NCBI RefSeq assembly: GCF_014054525.1
Contig: NZ_CP059564.1
Coordinates: 1,002,357-1,066,356, forward strand
DNA: 64,000 nucleotides
From: Alysiella filiformis
Lineage (GTDB): Bacteria > Pseudomonadota > Gammaproteobacteria > Burkholderiales > Neisseriaceae
Direction: 5' to 3'
In this document: in pieces, positions 7,954-17,588 of the stretch
Position numbering within the stretch: position 1 is the stretch's first letter
Layout: the number at the start of each line of letters is the position of its first letter
The notes under the pieces: generated by a model
The model's input: only the letters and a program-made list of their open reading frames with translations
What the model was told of the DNA's origin: nothing
Databases searched by the model: none
Translations under genes and position numbers: made by a program

Positions 7954-8958
7954 ATGAAAAATAAACATTTATCACTCTACGGTGCATTACTTGGCACGGC
8001 TGTGGGCGATGCCTACGGTTTGCCATTTGAAGGCATGACACCCAAACGCATCGCCAAAATGTCGCCCGAAAAAGCCCACTATCGCCTAATTCCAATCCTA
8101 CACGGCGGCATGGTTTCCGATGACACCGAGCACGCCATTATGACTGTACAAGCCCACATCGCAAGCGGTGGCAATGTGTTGATTTTCAAACAATCATTGG
8201 CGTGGCGATTGCGCTTTTGGCTGTTCAGGCTGCCTGCGGGGATTGGTTTGGCGACTTTACGCGCGATTGTGAAAATGTGTTTCGGTTTGCGCGAAACGGG
8301 CGTGTTTTCCGCAGGCAACGGTGGCGCAATGCGAACAGCCGTTTTAGGCGTGTTGATTGATGATATTGACGAATTAAAAGAATGGGTTAAAGCCAGCACA
8401 CGCCTGACACACACCGACCCGAAAGCCGAACAAGGCGCATTGTTGATTGCGCTGCTGGCGTGGGCGGAAACGCGCCATGCGGATTGGGATACGGCACAAA
8501 TTTTGCATTTCGCATTCCGCCATATTGATGATAATGAATTGATTGAAAAAGTGAAAAATTTTCAGCCAAATGCAAAAACGGGGATTTCGGGCTATGTGTA
8601 CCACACCGTGCCAGCCGTATGCGCCGCGTGGCAGCAATACCGTAACACGCCCTTGCAAGGCATGCAGCAACTGATTGCGTGGGGTGGCGACACGGACACA
8701 ACGTGCGCGATTTTCGGTGGCGTGGTGGGCGTGCGGCATGGCGAAAGTTTGTGGCAAGCCGTGTCGGGCGCGTGGTGCGAACCCGTTTTGCGGCACGATT
8801 ATTTTGCCGATTTAGCCACCCAAGCCATTGAAGTGCAAGCCAATCGCCAAGCACAAAAACCGTTGGCATGGGGTGGTGCGATGACCTGTTTGCGGAATGT
8901 GGGGTTTATGGCGATTGTGTTGGCGCATGGGTTTAGGCGGTTGTTGCCACCGTATTGA
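7954..8958 (+). CDS. ADP-ribosylglycohydrolase family protein
   Basis: The 334-residue protein has the metal-binding signatures of the DraG/ARH family: GDAYG (18-22), SDDTE (55-59), GNGGAMR (121-127), THTDPKA (152-158) and GGDTDTTCAIFGG (244-256). These match the two-Mg2+ centre that removes ADP-ribose from proteins or small molecules. No ADP-ribosyltransferase gene is visible nearby, so the target is unknown. The extra hydrophobic C-terminal stretch (about 305-334) is not part of the core fold. The upstream region is a hairpin repeat, and GAAAGGA is a plausible ribosome binding site. Confidence 0.85.
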   Translation: MKNKHLSLYGALLGTAVGDAYGLPFEGMTPKRIAKMSPEKAHYRLIPILHGGMVSDDTEHAIMTVQAHIASGGNVLIFKQSLAWRLRFWLFRLPAGIGLATLRAIVKMCFGLRETGVFSAGNGGAMRTAVLGVLIDDIDELKEWVKASTRLTHTDPKAEQGALLIALLAWAETRHADWDTAQILHFAFRHIDDNELIEKVKNFQPNAKTGISGYVYHTVPAVCAAWQQYRNTPLQGMQQLIAWGGDTDTTCAIFGGVVGVRHGESLWQAVSGAWCEPVLRHDYFADLATQAIEVQANRQAQKPLAWGGAMTCLRNVGFMAIVLAHGFRRLLPPY

Positions 8959-9010
8959 TGGCGTGGGAATGCGGTTTCAGGCTGCCTGAAAGTCCACCAT
9001 AAAAAACAAA

Positions 9011-9043
9011 AAACGCTGCCTGAAACTTTTTCAGGCAGCGTTT
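9011..9043. terminator. Bidirectional terminator made of inverted uptake sequences
   Basis: A perfect 15-bp stem, AAACGCTGCCTGAAA / TTTCAGGCAGCGTTT, with a three-base loop lies between the converging ADP-ribosylglycohydrolase and purA genes. Confidence 0.75.
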
Positions 9044-9068
9044 ATGGTGAAGTAAAATAGGACACAAT

Positions 9069-9146
9069 GTAGGGGGCACCATGCGCACCAAATGTTCACA
9101 TCACTTTGGTATTTTGTGGGCATTTGGTGCGCATGGCTTACCCTAC
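9069..9146. repeat. GTAGGG...GCGCACC hairpin module, copy 2
   Basis: A diverged copy of the 7857-7933 module: it begins GTAGGGGGCACCATGCGCACC and ends GGTGCGCATGGCTTACCCTAC. The central AAATGTTCACATCA stretch is shared with the first copy. Confidence 0.7.
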
Positions 9147-9188
9147 GTTTTGCCGCATTTTCAGGCAGCCTGAAATATTTTCCGCGAA

Positions 9189-10505
<1,317 letters not shown>

Positions 10506-10582
10506 TTAATAAAAATAAGAAATTGGGAATTTTGGCTGCGCTGAACTTGGTTTCAGGCTGCCTGAAAATGCAACAATACAGA

Positions 10583-10960
10583 TTAAAACATTTTAAAATT
10601 GCCAATAAAAGTTAAACCGCAATAGCTTTTATTGGGCTCATTTTCAGTAAATTCCGAAAAATGATAGCTGAACATACGATTGCCAGCCAAGACACCTTTT
10701 TCTTTTGCAACGCGAACGATTTCATCAACATCATAATCACAATGAAGTTGCTTAACCAACTGCTCAACAGGCAAAATTTCATCATTATCAGTTGTTTGCC
10801 ACAGAAATAAGTCCAAATCAATGGGACTGTTCAAATCTTTGGATAATTGCGATTTGCGTTTTCCTGTTTTGTTCATGTATTGTAATTCGGCTTCACTGTC
10901 TCTATCACAAGTACCTAGCCAAATCGCCACCATTCTTTTGCTCACATCTGTCAATAACAT
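10583..10960 (-). CDS. Imm22-like immunity family protein
   Basis: The product is a 125-residue soluble acidic protein. The opening VAIWLGTCDRDSEAELQYM resembles the start of the immunity protein 22 family (xxIWLGxFxSEExLxxY). A later segment (about 85-105, IVRVAKEKGVLAGNRMFSY) also fits. Such proteins neutralise polymorphic toxins; no toxin gene is adjacent, so this would be an orphan immunity gene. AAAGGTAATC precedes the ATG. It is the most promoter-distal gene of a minus-strand accessory cluster between purA and the IS remnants. The family call is from pattern memory and is moderate. Confidence 0.5.
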   Translation of the reverse strand: MLLTDVSKRMVAIWLGTCDRDSEAELQYMNKTGKRKSQLSKDLNSPIDLDLFLWQTTDNDEILPVEQLVKQLHCDYDVDEIVRVAKEKGVLAGNRMFSYHFSEFTENEPNKSYCGLTFIGNFKMF

Positions 10961-11044
10961 GATTACCTTTATTTTGAAATAATGTATGAATATGTCATCA
11001 AAACATTTTTCAGGCTGCCTGAAAAATATTTGGGCATGATTTCA

Positions 11045-11509
11045 TTATTCTGAACCAATACCATCAAAAATCACACCATTACGCAAATAAATCTGCACAC
11101 CACAATCCTGCGACCAAGGGGTCATAAAACCGAGCGACAACAACATATCGCCAGTATTGCCGTAATAACTGTTTTTGTTATTGGGATTATCCAAAGTAAT
11201 GCAATCGGGTTCAAGGTTTTGCCACAAATTTTCTGCGTTCACAACCACGCCATCAGGCAAAGCCCATTCGTTTAACATATCGGGCAAATTGGCATTTATC
11301 CAAGCAAGAATTTCGCCGCAATGTGCCATAAAATCACGCAAAACTTGCTGTTGTTGCAGAGTTGGCGCATCTTTTTCGCCATCAATCAACACATCAAACG
11401 CTTGATTGCCGAATTCAGGTAAAAGCCACTCGCCCTCCCACGTTTTGCGTTGTCCTTGTGTGCTTAATTGCCCAATTGGTGGAAAATCAATGGTTTTGGT
11501 AAACATCAT
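11045..11509 (-). CDS. Uncharacterised protein of accessory cluster
   Basis: I do not recognise this 154-residue protein. It has no membrane segment or signal peptide and is rich in Trp, Asp and Asn. A clear CxxNxxWxx-type catalytic motif is lacking; segments WEGEWLLPEFG (24-34) and GNTGDMLLSLGFMTPW (about 117-132) look structured. Two ATG codons in tandem (11509 and 11506) could start it. It lies 8 bp downstream of the Fic gene and may be translated with it. A role as antitoxin or immunity partner is possible but unsupported. Confidence 0.6.
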   Translation of the reverse strand: MMFTKTIDFPPIGQLSTQGQRKTWEGEWLLPEFGNQAFDVLIDGEKDAPTLQQQQVLRDFMAHCGEILAWINANLPDMLNEWALPDGVVVNAENLWQNLEPDCITLDNPNNKNSYYGNTGDMLLSLGFMTPWSQDCGVQIYLRNGVIFDGIGSE

Positions 11510-11517
11510 TTTGTCTT

Positions 11518-12078
11518 TCAGGTTGCCTGCAACATATGCATAATCAATTTAATCAAAACATCTTTCTGTTTCGGGTCGGATTCAGCCACCAATAAAGTCA
11601 AAGCCGCCAAACCTGTATCGTTGATAATGGGCTGATTGTGTTGATTAAACAAACGCCCATTGCGGTGCAAAAAATCCACAAACAAAAACGCGCCACTTCG
11701 TTTGTTGCCATCGGCAAACGGATGATTTTTCACAATAAAATACAATAAATGTGCCGCCTTGCTTTCAATGCTTGGATACGCGGCTTCACCAAAAACCGTT
11801 TGCGCCAAATTGCCCAAAATCGCCGACAAGCCGTCTTCGCGTTCAATCGCAAACAATTCGCTGGCTTCGCCACGTTGCATAAGCTGTTGTTTTAAATTGG
11901 CTAATGCGGAACGTGCTTCGTCAATTTCAGGCAGCCTGCCGCCTTGTTCGCCACGCGGTTCGTTTAATAAACCTTCGTCATATTGTTGTAACCATGAAAA
12001 TGTTTTCCCATAGTAAATCAATAAGTTCACTTGGGTTTCACCGTCTGCGCTTTGGTAAATTTCTATGGGATTGTTCAT
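11518..12078 (-). CDS. Fic/RhuM-type protein with internal deletion
   Basis: The 186-residue protein carries a complete Fic motif HPFADGNKRSG (119-129), the AMP-transferase signature. The N-terminus IEIYQSADGETQV (5-17) is the usual start of RhuM-type proteins, which normally run to about 330-350 residues with a DNA-binding region before a C-terminal Fic domain. Here the sequence jumps from that start to the pre-Fic segment YYGKTFSWLQQYDEG (22-36). The middle is missing without breaking the frame. AAGGAAAAATC precedes the ATG. No inhibitory (S/T)xxxE(G/N) motif is obvious. It may be a trimmed but active AMPylator or a decaying gene. Confidence 0.8.
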   Translation of the reverse strand: MNNPIEIYQSADGETQVNLLIYYGKTFSWLQQYDEGLLNEPRGEQGGRLPEIDEARSALANLKQQLMQRGEASELFAIEREDGLSAILGNLAQTVFGEAAYPSIESKAAHLLYFIVKNHPFADGNKRSGAFLFVDFLHRNGRLFNQHNQPIINDTGLAALTLLVAESDPKQKDVLIKLIMHMLQAT

Positions 12079-12111
12079 GATTTTTCCTTTTCATGCTGCC
12101 TGAAAACCCAT

Positions 12112-12801
12112 TCACACCACCAAATCCGCCGACCAAACAATAAAATAGCCAAATTGCCCTTTTTTCAAAGTTGCGCCTGATTGTTTGCCTTTTTCGGTTA
12201 AGAAATAATTTTTGCCGTTCAATTCTTGCAAACCTGCCTCACACAAACGCTTGTTACATTCCGTGCGGTCTATGCCAAGTTTCTCGGCTAATTTTGTGGT
12301 GGTTAAGCCGTTATTTTGTTGATGATTTTCTGTATTTTCACTGTTATCTTTGTTTACCACGTCCAACGAAATTTTGACTTCTTCGCTGATACGGATAATG
12401 CGTTGTGCTTCTTCGTAAGCGTCTTGATAGACTTTTCCGTCATCATCGCGTGTCAATAAAATGCCCATTTCATTGTTATTGACTTGGCTGAATTCGTATA
12501 AATTCAAGCTGGTAATAATACACTCGTTTTCACTGATGTAGCATTTGGCATGTAAATTTTGGCAATAACTGGTTCTCACATAATTCAATGTTTTCAACCA
12601 ACTGGCTTCGGCTGGTTGCAATTCGCTTTTGCCGTACACAATGCGAATGTCTATTTTCATGCGGTTTTTGTCTTCCAGCAATTCTTTAATGCGGTCGTTT
12701 AATTTTAAATAAGGGCTGATTAAAAACAGGCGTTCGCGCGAATTTTTAATCAATTCTTCTAAATAATAAGTGGTTGCGCTGGTATTTAAGAATTTTGCCA
12801 T
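12112..12801 (-). CDS. PLD-like domain protein with C-terminal HTH
   Basis: The 229-residue protein has one phospholipase-D-like domain (about 1-145). The catalytic HxK pair is H84 and K86 in NLHAKCYIS, but the HKD aspartate position is Glu91. The downstream SLN...NNNEMG segment (98-113) fits the family. Single-HKD members act as dimers, often as nucleases (Nuc/BfiI type). The C-terminal part (about 165-229: TTTKLAEKLGIDRTECNKRL) looks like a helix-turn-helix with a winged tail, suggesting DNA binding. AGGATAATTTAAA precedes the ATG. It is the first gene of the minus-strand cluster. Role in defence or regulation is open. Confidence 0.75.
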   Translation of the reverse strand: MAKFLNTSATTYYLEELIKNSRERLFLISPYLKLNDRIKELLEDKNRMKIDIRIVYGKSELQPAEASWLKTLNYVRTSYCQNLHAKCYISENECIITSLNLYEFSQVNNNEMGILLTRDDDGKVYQDAYEEAQRIIRISEEVKISLDVVNKDNSENTENHQQNNGLTTTKLAEKLGIDRTECNKRLCEAGLQELNGKNYFLTEKGKQSGATLKKGQFGYFIVWSADLVV

Positions 12802-12950
12802 TTTAAATTATCCTATTTTGCTGATACAAATTGGCTTTTTCAGGCTGCCTGAAAACCCCATTTTACCCTGTTAATCGCATTTGCCCAAAAACTTTCTTGT
12901 GCCACACGCGCGGTGTTTTTCAGGCAGCCTGAAAATTCCAGCGACAAAAT

Positions 12951-13012
12951 GTAGGGTACGCCGTGCGCACCCTACAAAACTGAAGCATTCATAGGTCGGC
13001 TCGAAGAGCCAA
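12951..13012. repeat. Solo hairpin repeats before IS630
   Basis: GTAGGGTACGCCGTGCGCACCCTAC (12951-12975) is a one-hairpin member of the GTAGGG...CCCTAC family. It is followed by TAGGTCGGCTCGAAGAGCCAAC (about 12991-13012), a half of the TCGGCTC repeat seen at 16835-16920. Two uptake sequences lie just upstream (about 12840 and 12920). Confidence 0.65.
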
Positions 13013-13030
13013 CTTACTCTTGCCGAAAAA

Positions 13031-13923
13031 TATAGCTAACCAAAACTAAAATCACTACAATATTAAATTTATCATGGCTTACTCCCAAGACTTACGTAAA
13101 CAAATCCTAAAAAGCGTTGCAAGCGGCATGACGATACGTCAAGCCTCCGCATTTTATGGCATCAGTACACATACCATTAACCAATGGAAACGAAATGGGA
13201 TTGAAAGAAAAAAACGTCAATTCAAACCATTAAAAGTTAATCATGAAGCATTATTAAAAGATGTTGAAAACTACCCTGATGCCTTCCAATACGAACGTGC
13301 CAAGCGTTTGGGTGTTACCGCAAGTGCAATTTGTTACGCTCTCAAACAGCTCAAAATTTCAGTTAAAAAAAGACGTGCCAACACCCAAAACAAGAACCAG
13401 AGCAGCGAAATCAGTACCATTTAAAATTGCGTTTTTACAAAAAAATGGGCTATCAAATGGTTTATATTGATGAAAGTGGTTTTGCACAAACCGTCCATCG
13501 TCCAAAAGGCTATGCCCCGATTGGGCGGCGTTGTTATGCGACTTACGATTGGCAAATACGTAAACAAACCAATGCAATAGGTGCATTGTTAAATGGGCGT
13601 TTGTTTACAGTTGCTTTGTTTCATCATACGATTAATCGTGCGGTTTTTATTCAATGGCTAGAAGAAGATTTAATACCAAAACTGAATAAAAAGAGTGTGT
13701 TGATTATGGATAATGCTCGCTTTCATGTCGGTAAAAAGAGATTCGTCAATTGGTGGCACAAAGTGGGCATAAGCTGCTGTATTTACCTGCATACAGTCCT
13801 GATTTGAATCCTATTGAACAATACTGGGCTTATGCCAAAAATACGCGGCGCAAATACATGATTTCTGATATTGAAATTTTATTTGACCGATATTTGTAGT
13901 GATTTTGTTTTTAATTGGTTATA
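13031..13923 (+). mobile_element. IS630-family insertion sequence
   Basis: The ends are imperfect inverted repeats of about 33 bp: the left end at 13031-13064 matches the right end at 13889-13923 in reverse complement (shared core TTGTAGTGATTTT). TA is present at both boundaries, as expected for IS630 target duplication. The transposase inside is frameshifted. The right end abuts an IS5-type remnant directly. Confidence 0.8.
13074..13899 (+). pseudogene. IS630 transposase, two frameshifts
   Basis: Frame one (13074-13424) encodes the helix-turn-helix part (IRQASAFYGISTHTINQWKR). Frame two (from about 13396, overlapping) encodes the first catalytic Asp in VYIDESGF and the second in IMDNARFH. 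Frame three (from about 13736) gives LYLPAYSPDLNPIEQYW with the catalytic Glu and ends at TAG 13897-13899. Each shift is explained by one missing base, at or near the A4 run of CCCAAAAC and the A5 run of GGTAAAAAGAG. True decay, programmed frameshifting or homopolymer sequencing error are all possible. Confidence 0.85.
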
Positions 13924-14121
13924 GAACGCAACAAAGAATTGGCAAAAGTGCGTTATCGTGTGGAGCAGAGTTTTGCCATTTTGCACCGACTATTTAAGTG
14001 TAAACGGGCGAGTTATTTTGGTTTAGAAAAAGTCAAAGGGCAAATGAATTTAAAAGTGATGTGTTTGAATTTGTTGAAAGCAGCCAACAAGTTAAGGCTA
14101 ATTGCGCCTATTGCTGCCTGA
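13924..14121 (+). pseudogene. IS5-type transposase C-terminal remnant
   Basis: A reading frame of about 65 codons encodes RNKELAKVRYRVEQSFAILH and then FKCKRASYFG and NLLKAANKLR, the C-terminal end of IS5-group transposases common in Neisseriaceae. The N-terminal and catalytic core regions are missing; the IS630 right end replaces them. The stop TGA lies in a GCTGCCTGAA uptake-sequence core. Confidence 0.75.
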
Positions 14122-14334
14122 AAAGGCGGTAAGCAGCCTGAAATGGGCTGTTTAATGGGTATGAACAGGTAAAATTTGGGTAGATATTGCCATTTTTGTT
14201 GAAAACCCCAAAGCAGTTGCATTGCTTTGGGGTTTCGCAAAGGTCTCAGGCTGCCTGAAATGCGGCTGAACTGTTTTAAAAAGCCAATTTATGTTAAAAT
14301 AAGACCCATTTTTTTAACAAAAAGAAACAAAATC

Positions 14335-15075
14335 ATGCAACTGATACCCGCGATTGATTTAAAAAACGGACAATGCGTGCGCCTCAAACAAGGTTTAATG
14401 GAACAAGCCACCGTGTTTTCAGACAGCCCTGCTGAAATGGCGCAACATTGGTACGCGCAAGGCGCACGGCGTTTGCACTTGGTGGATTTGGACGGTGCAT
14501 TTGCAGGCGAACCGAAAAATTTTCCTGCCATACAAGCGATTTTGGCTGCGGTTTCCGCCCACATACCCGTGCAACTGGGTGGCGGCATACGTGACTTACA
14601 AACCATTGAAAAATATTTAAATTTGGGTTTGAACGATGTGATTATCGGCACGGCAGCGGTTAAAAATCCCGACTTTGTGCGCCAAGCCTGCCGCGAATTT
14701 GCGGGACACATCATCGTGGGTTTGGACGCGAAAGACGGCATGGTTGCCATAGACGGTTGGGCAACCGTTACCGATTTTCATGTGATTGAATTGTCAAAAC
14801 AATTTGAAGACGATGGGGTCAATGCCATCATCTACACCGACATTGGGCGAGACGGCATGATGAGCGGTGTCAACATTGAAGCCACCGTCAAATTGGCGCA
14901 AGCGGTTGATGTACCCATTATCGCATCGGGCGGTTTGACCAATTTGGACGACATTCGCGCCTTGTGCCAAGTTGCCGACCAAGGGATTGCAGGCGCAATC
15001 ACAGGTCGCGCCATTTACGAAGGCAGCATTGATTTTGCCCAAGCACAACAGTTGGCAGACAAATTGCTTGCATGA
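14335..15075 (+). CDS. hisA: Phosphoribosylformimino-AICAR-ribotide isomerase HisA
   Basis: HisA catalyses the Amadori rearrangement in histidine synthesis. The 246-residue barrel has the first catalytic Asp in IPAIDLKNG (D8) and the second in VGLDAKDG. The phosphate loops QLGGGIRD and IIASGGL are intact. ATG 14335 is preferred over an in-frame upstream start because it matches HisA N-termini. A TAAAAT -10-like hexamer lies at 14295-14300. hisF follows about 0.9 kb downstream, with a small gene and repeats between. Confidence 0.96.
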   Translation: MQLIPAIDLKNGQCVRLKQGLMEQATVFSDSPAEMAQHWYAQGARRLHLVDLDGAFAGEPKNFPAIQAILAAVSAHIPVQLGGGIRDLQTIEKYLNLGLNDVIIGTAAVKNPDFVRQACREFAGHIIVGLDAKDGMVAIDGWATVTDFHVIELSKQFEDDGVNAIIYTDIGRDGMMSGVNIEATVKLAQAVDVPIIASGGLTNLDDIRALCQVADQGIAGAITGRAIYEGSIDFAQAQQLADKLLA

Positions 15076-15107
15076 TTTTTTGCATTTTTTGAAAGGAATA
15101 TTCAATT

Positions 15108-15458
15108 ATGAACGGTTCATTTATGTTGATGGCGTTTGCGGTGGGTTTTTGGTGCATTTGGTCTGCCAACCGCGATGTCAATTCTTTGCTTGAAGCCATT
15201 GGTTTGAACGTGATGGCGATTGTGGTTAAAGCCATTATGGAATGGAATGGCGCACCCAATTTTGACACGGTTATGTTGGCAACATGGGGCGCATTGTGGA
15301 TTTACACCGTTTTTGTTTTGGAAATGGTGGAACGCTTTTCTAGCAGCATGGGCAAAAATTTGACCATTGCGGTGTTGGGTTCCATTGGCTGGTTTGGCAT
15401 CGCGCAATATTTGTTCAGTGCCGATGGACAAAAAATGGTGGCTGGTTGGGTCAGCTAA
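15108..15458 (+). CDS. Small membrane protein between hisA and hisF
   Basis: The 116-residue protein has three or four hydrophobic segments (about 4-20, 28-46, 58-75 and 84-103). The N-terminus MNGSFMLMAFAVGFWCIW could be a signal anchor. No domain is recognised. GAAAGGAATATTCAATT precedes the ATG. It starts 32 bp after hisA, so it is probably cotranscribed, but nothing in it points to histidine synthesis. Confidence 0.7.
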   Translation: MNGSFMLMAFAVGFWCIWSANRDVNSLLEAIGLNVMAIVVKAIMEWNGAPNFDTVMLATWGALWIYTVFVLEMVERFSSSMGKNLTIAVLGSIGWFGIAQYLFSADGQKMVAGWVS

Positions 15459-15505
15459 ACCGCAATTCAGGCTGCCTGAAAAGGAAAAACCGTTTCAGGC
15501 AGCCT

Positions 15506-15831
15506 GAAACTTTTGCAAAACTCGGTTTGTAGGGGCAGATTTCATATCTGCCCTGTTTAGAATTGCAGAAATTTTTATTTTTATCAATAACGTGAACTCG
15601 GGATAGGTAACTGTCAATTTGCCAACAAACCTGCCCTCTCTCCCTATGGGAAAGCGTTGGAGAGAGGGCTTGTTGAGCAGCATACCCTCTCCCCAGCCCT
15701 CTCCCACAGGGAGAGGGAGCAAAGTAACTTAAATTGATTAATCACTGTTATCCCGAAATCGCGTTATCAATAAATTGAAAAAAGGGCAGATATGAAATCT
15801 GCCCCTACGAATTGAGTTTTGCAAAAGTTTT
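15506..15831. repeat. Mosaic intergenic repeat, copy 2
   Basis: Bounded by GAAACTTTTGCAAAAC (15506-15521) and its near-inverse (15816-15831). Each end carries a GGGCAGATATGAAATCTGCCC-type hairpin. The middle (about 15613-15720) holds a CCCTCTCTCC / GGAGAGAGGG palindromic module. The adjoining GTGAACTCGGGATAGGTAAC motif recurs, slightly changed, at about 39491. No gene is supported between 15459 and 16012. Confidence 0.75.
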
Positions 15832-15856
15832 AGTTTCATTGATAAACGGGACAGGT

Positions 15857-15924
15857 GTAGGGTGCAACTTGTTGCACCATTTTCCTGGTAAAACATGGAT
15901 TTGGTGCAACAAGTTGCACCCTAC
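15857..15924. repeat. GTAGGGTGCAACTTGTTGCACC hairpin module, copy 2
   Basis: A near-identical copy of 7675-7743, here placed after the mosaic repeat instead of inside it. It is followed by ATGGTGTCCCA, also shared with copy 1. Confidence 0.8.
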
Positions 15925-16012
15925 ATGGTGTCCCATTTTGTATTTGATTTACCATATTCCATGGCTTAATCTTTTCAGGCAGCCTGAAATTTTTAATATA
16001 AGGAAAAACAAA

Positions 16013-16777
16013 ATGTTAGCCAAACGCATTATCCCCTGTTTGGACGTGGACAACGGTCGCGTGGTCAAAGGCGTGAATTTTGTCGGCTTGCGAGACGCAG
16101 GCAACCCCGTTGATGTTGCCAAACGCTACAACGATGAAGGCGCAGACGAAATCACATTTTTGGACATCACCGCCAGCAGCGACAACCGCGACACCATTTT
16201 GCATGTGATAGAAGAAGTGGCAAGCCAAGTGTTCATTCCGCTCACCGTAGGTGGTGGTGTACGCAGCGTGGCGGACATTCGCCGTTTGCTCAACGCGGGT
16301 GCCGATAAAGTCAGCATCAACACGGCGGCGGTAACGAATCCCGATTTGGTCAGTGAAGCGAGCGCATTTTTCGGCTCACAAGCGATTGTGGTGGCAATAG
16401 ACGCAAAAGCCATCAATGCGGAAAATTCGCGCTGGGACGTGTTCACACACGGCGGCAGAAAAGACACGGGCTTGGACGCGGTGGCATGGGCGCGTGAAAT
16501 GCAACAGCGCGGTGCAGGCGAAATCCTTTTAACTTCAATGGATAGAGACGGTACAAAAATCGGTTTCAATTTGCCGCTCACACGCGCCATTTCCGAGGCG
16601 GTGGACATTCCCGTTATTGCATCGGGTGGCGTGGGCAATGTGCAGCATTTGGTGGAAGGCGTATTGCAAGGTAAAGCGGACGCGGTGTTGGCGGCAAGCA
16701 TTTTCCACTTTGGCGAAGTGAGCATACGCGAGGCAAAATTAGCCATGCAAGCGGCTGGGATTGAAGTGCGTTTGTGA
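16013..16777 (+). CDS. hisF: Imidazole glycerol phosphate synthase subunit HisF
   Basis: HisF is the cyclase subunit that works with the HisH glutaminase. The 254-residue barrel has both catalytic aspartates: D11 in [14 protein letters not shown] and D130 or near it in VVAIDAKA. The phosphate-binding GGGVRS and ASGGVG loops are present. ATG 16013 gives the canonical [11 protein letters not shown] start, with AAGGAAAAACAAA upstream. hisH is not in the window. Confidence 0.96.
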   Translation: MLAKRIIPCLDVDNGRVVKGVNFVGLRDAGNPVDVAKRYNDEGADEITFLDITASSDNRDTILHVIEEVASQVFIPLTVGGGVRSVADIRRLLNAGADKVSINTAAVTNPDLVSEASAFFGSQAIVVAIDAKAINAENSRWDVFTHGGRKDTGLDAVAWAREMQQRGAGEILLTSMDRDGTKIGFNLPLTRAISEAVDIPVIASGGVGNVQHLVEGVLQGKADAVLAASIFHFGEVSIREAKLAMQAAGIEVRL

Positions 16778-16834
16778 TTTTTCAGGCAGCCTTTCACTAC
16801 CCTACCAAAGATGAGACTGCCAGAAAAAGCACGC

Positions 16835-16920
16835 GTAGGTCGGCTCTCTGAGCCGACATTCACAAAATTTCAGATACTTATTGCTGAAAAAAACGGAGTC
16901 GGCTCGGAGAGCCGACCTAC
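16835..16920. repeat. TCGGCTC inverted hairpin repeat
   Basis: GTAGGTCGGCTCTCTGAGCC at 16835 onwards and GGCTCGGAGAGCCGACCTAC ending at 16920 form an inverted pair of hairpins about 40 bp apart. A single related arm lies at about 12991-13012. Downstream to 17064 I see only repeat fragments. Confidence 0.7.
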
Positions 16921-17001
16921 GCCATATCCCAATATTTTTGTAGGGTAACGAAAGGCAGTCTGAAAGCAAATTATCATGAAAAACAATAAGTAATAGAATG
17001 C

Positions 17002-17533
17002 GTGGGTGCAAGCGCACGCCCTATACTTGCTACGTTGTTCAACAAAAACATAAGGATTCTTGTTATGCAAACGCTACTATCAAAATTAAATCAATTTTTT
17101 TTAAAAAATAATAATTTTATGGGTATTCCTAATACAGATAATGAAATTATCAAAATGGGAGAAATATTGAATATTAAATTTAATCCATTTTTTTATGAAA
17201 TAATAAAAAACTATGGTAGTTGTTTTATTGGCATTCCAATCTATTCTATCCATATCAATCCTCTTTTTGGAAATGATACATTACTTGAATTAAATCATTC
17301 ATTTCGTAAAATTATTCAAAATAATAATTTATTAATAAATTTTCTTGCTATTTCGCATGATGGATGTGGGAATTATATTTTAATTGAAGAAGCAAATGAT
17401 AATTTATATTTATATAATCATGAAACCCAATCTATTGAAAAATTTTATGGTGGAAATTTAAGTGAAGTGATTGATGATTTTATATCAGGTGCTTAATTAA
17501 AATAGCAAGCGTAGGGTAAGTGCTTGCACCCAC
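17002..17533. repeat. Inverted repeats bracketing the SMI1-like gene
   Basis: GTGGGTGCAAGCGCACGCCC at 17002 onward and its approximate inverse, ending GTGCTTGCACCCAC at 17533, flank the AT-rich gene. Each arm also contains CCCTA near CTTGCT (or its complement), like the other GTAGGG hairpin families of this genome. Confidence 0.6.
17065..17496 (+). CDS. SMI1/KNR4 (SUKH) family immunity-like protein
   Basis: The 143-residue soluble protein shows SUKH features: the mid-N-terminal FFYEIIKNYGSCFIGIP (about 43-59), and the C-terminal FLAISHDGCGNYILIE (about 93-108) followed by LYLYNHE and VIDDFISG. SUKH proteins often act as immunity proteins against polymorphic toxins. No toxin gene is adjacent. 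Base composition is strikingly AT-rich compared with neighbours (many AAT, ATT and TTT codons), suggesting transfer. The gene is bracketed by inverted ~30-bp repeats (17002-17031 and 17504-17533). ATAAGGATTCTTGTT precedes the ATG. Confidence 0.75.
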   Translation: MQTLLSKLNQFFLKNNNFMGIPNTDNEIIKMGEILNIKFNPFFYEIIKNYGSCFIGIPIYSIHINPLFGNDTLLELNHSFRKIIQNNNLLINFLAISHDGCGNYILIEEANDNLYLYNHETQSIEKFYGGNLSEVIDDFISGA

Positions 17534-17588
17534 ACAATTTCACTATGTCAAATCATTAAACCATCATTTTCAGGCAGCCTGAAACGAT

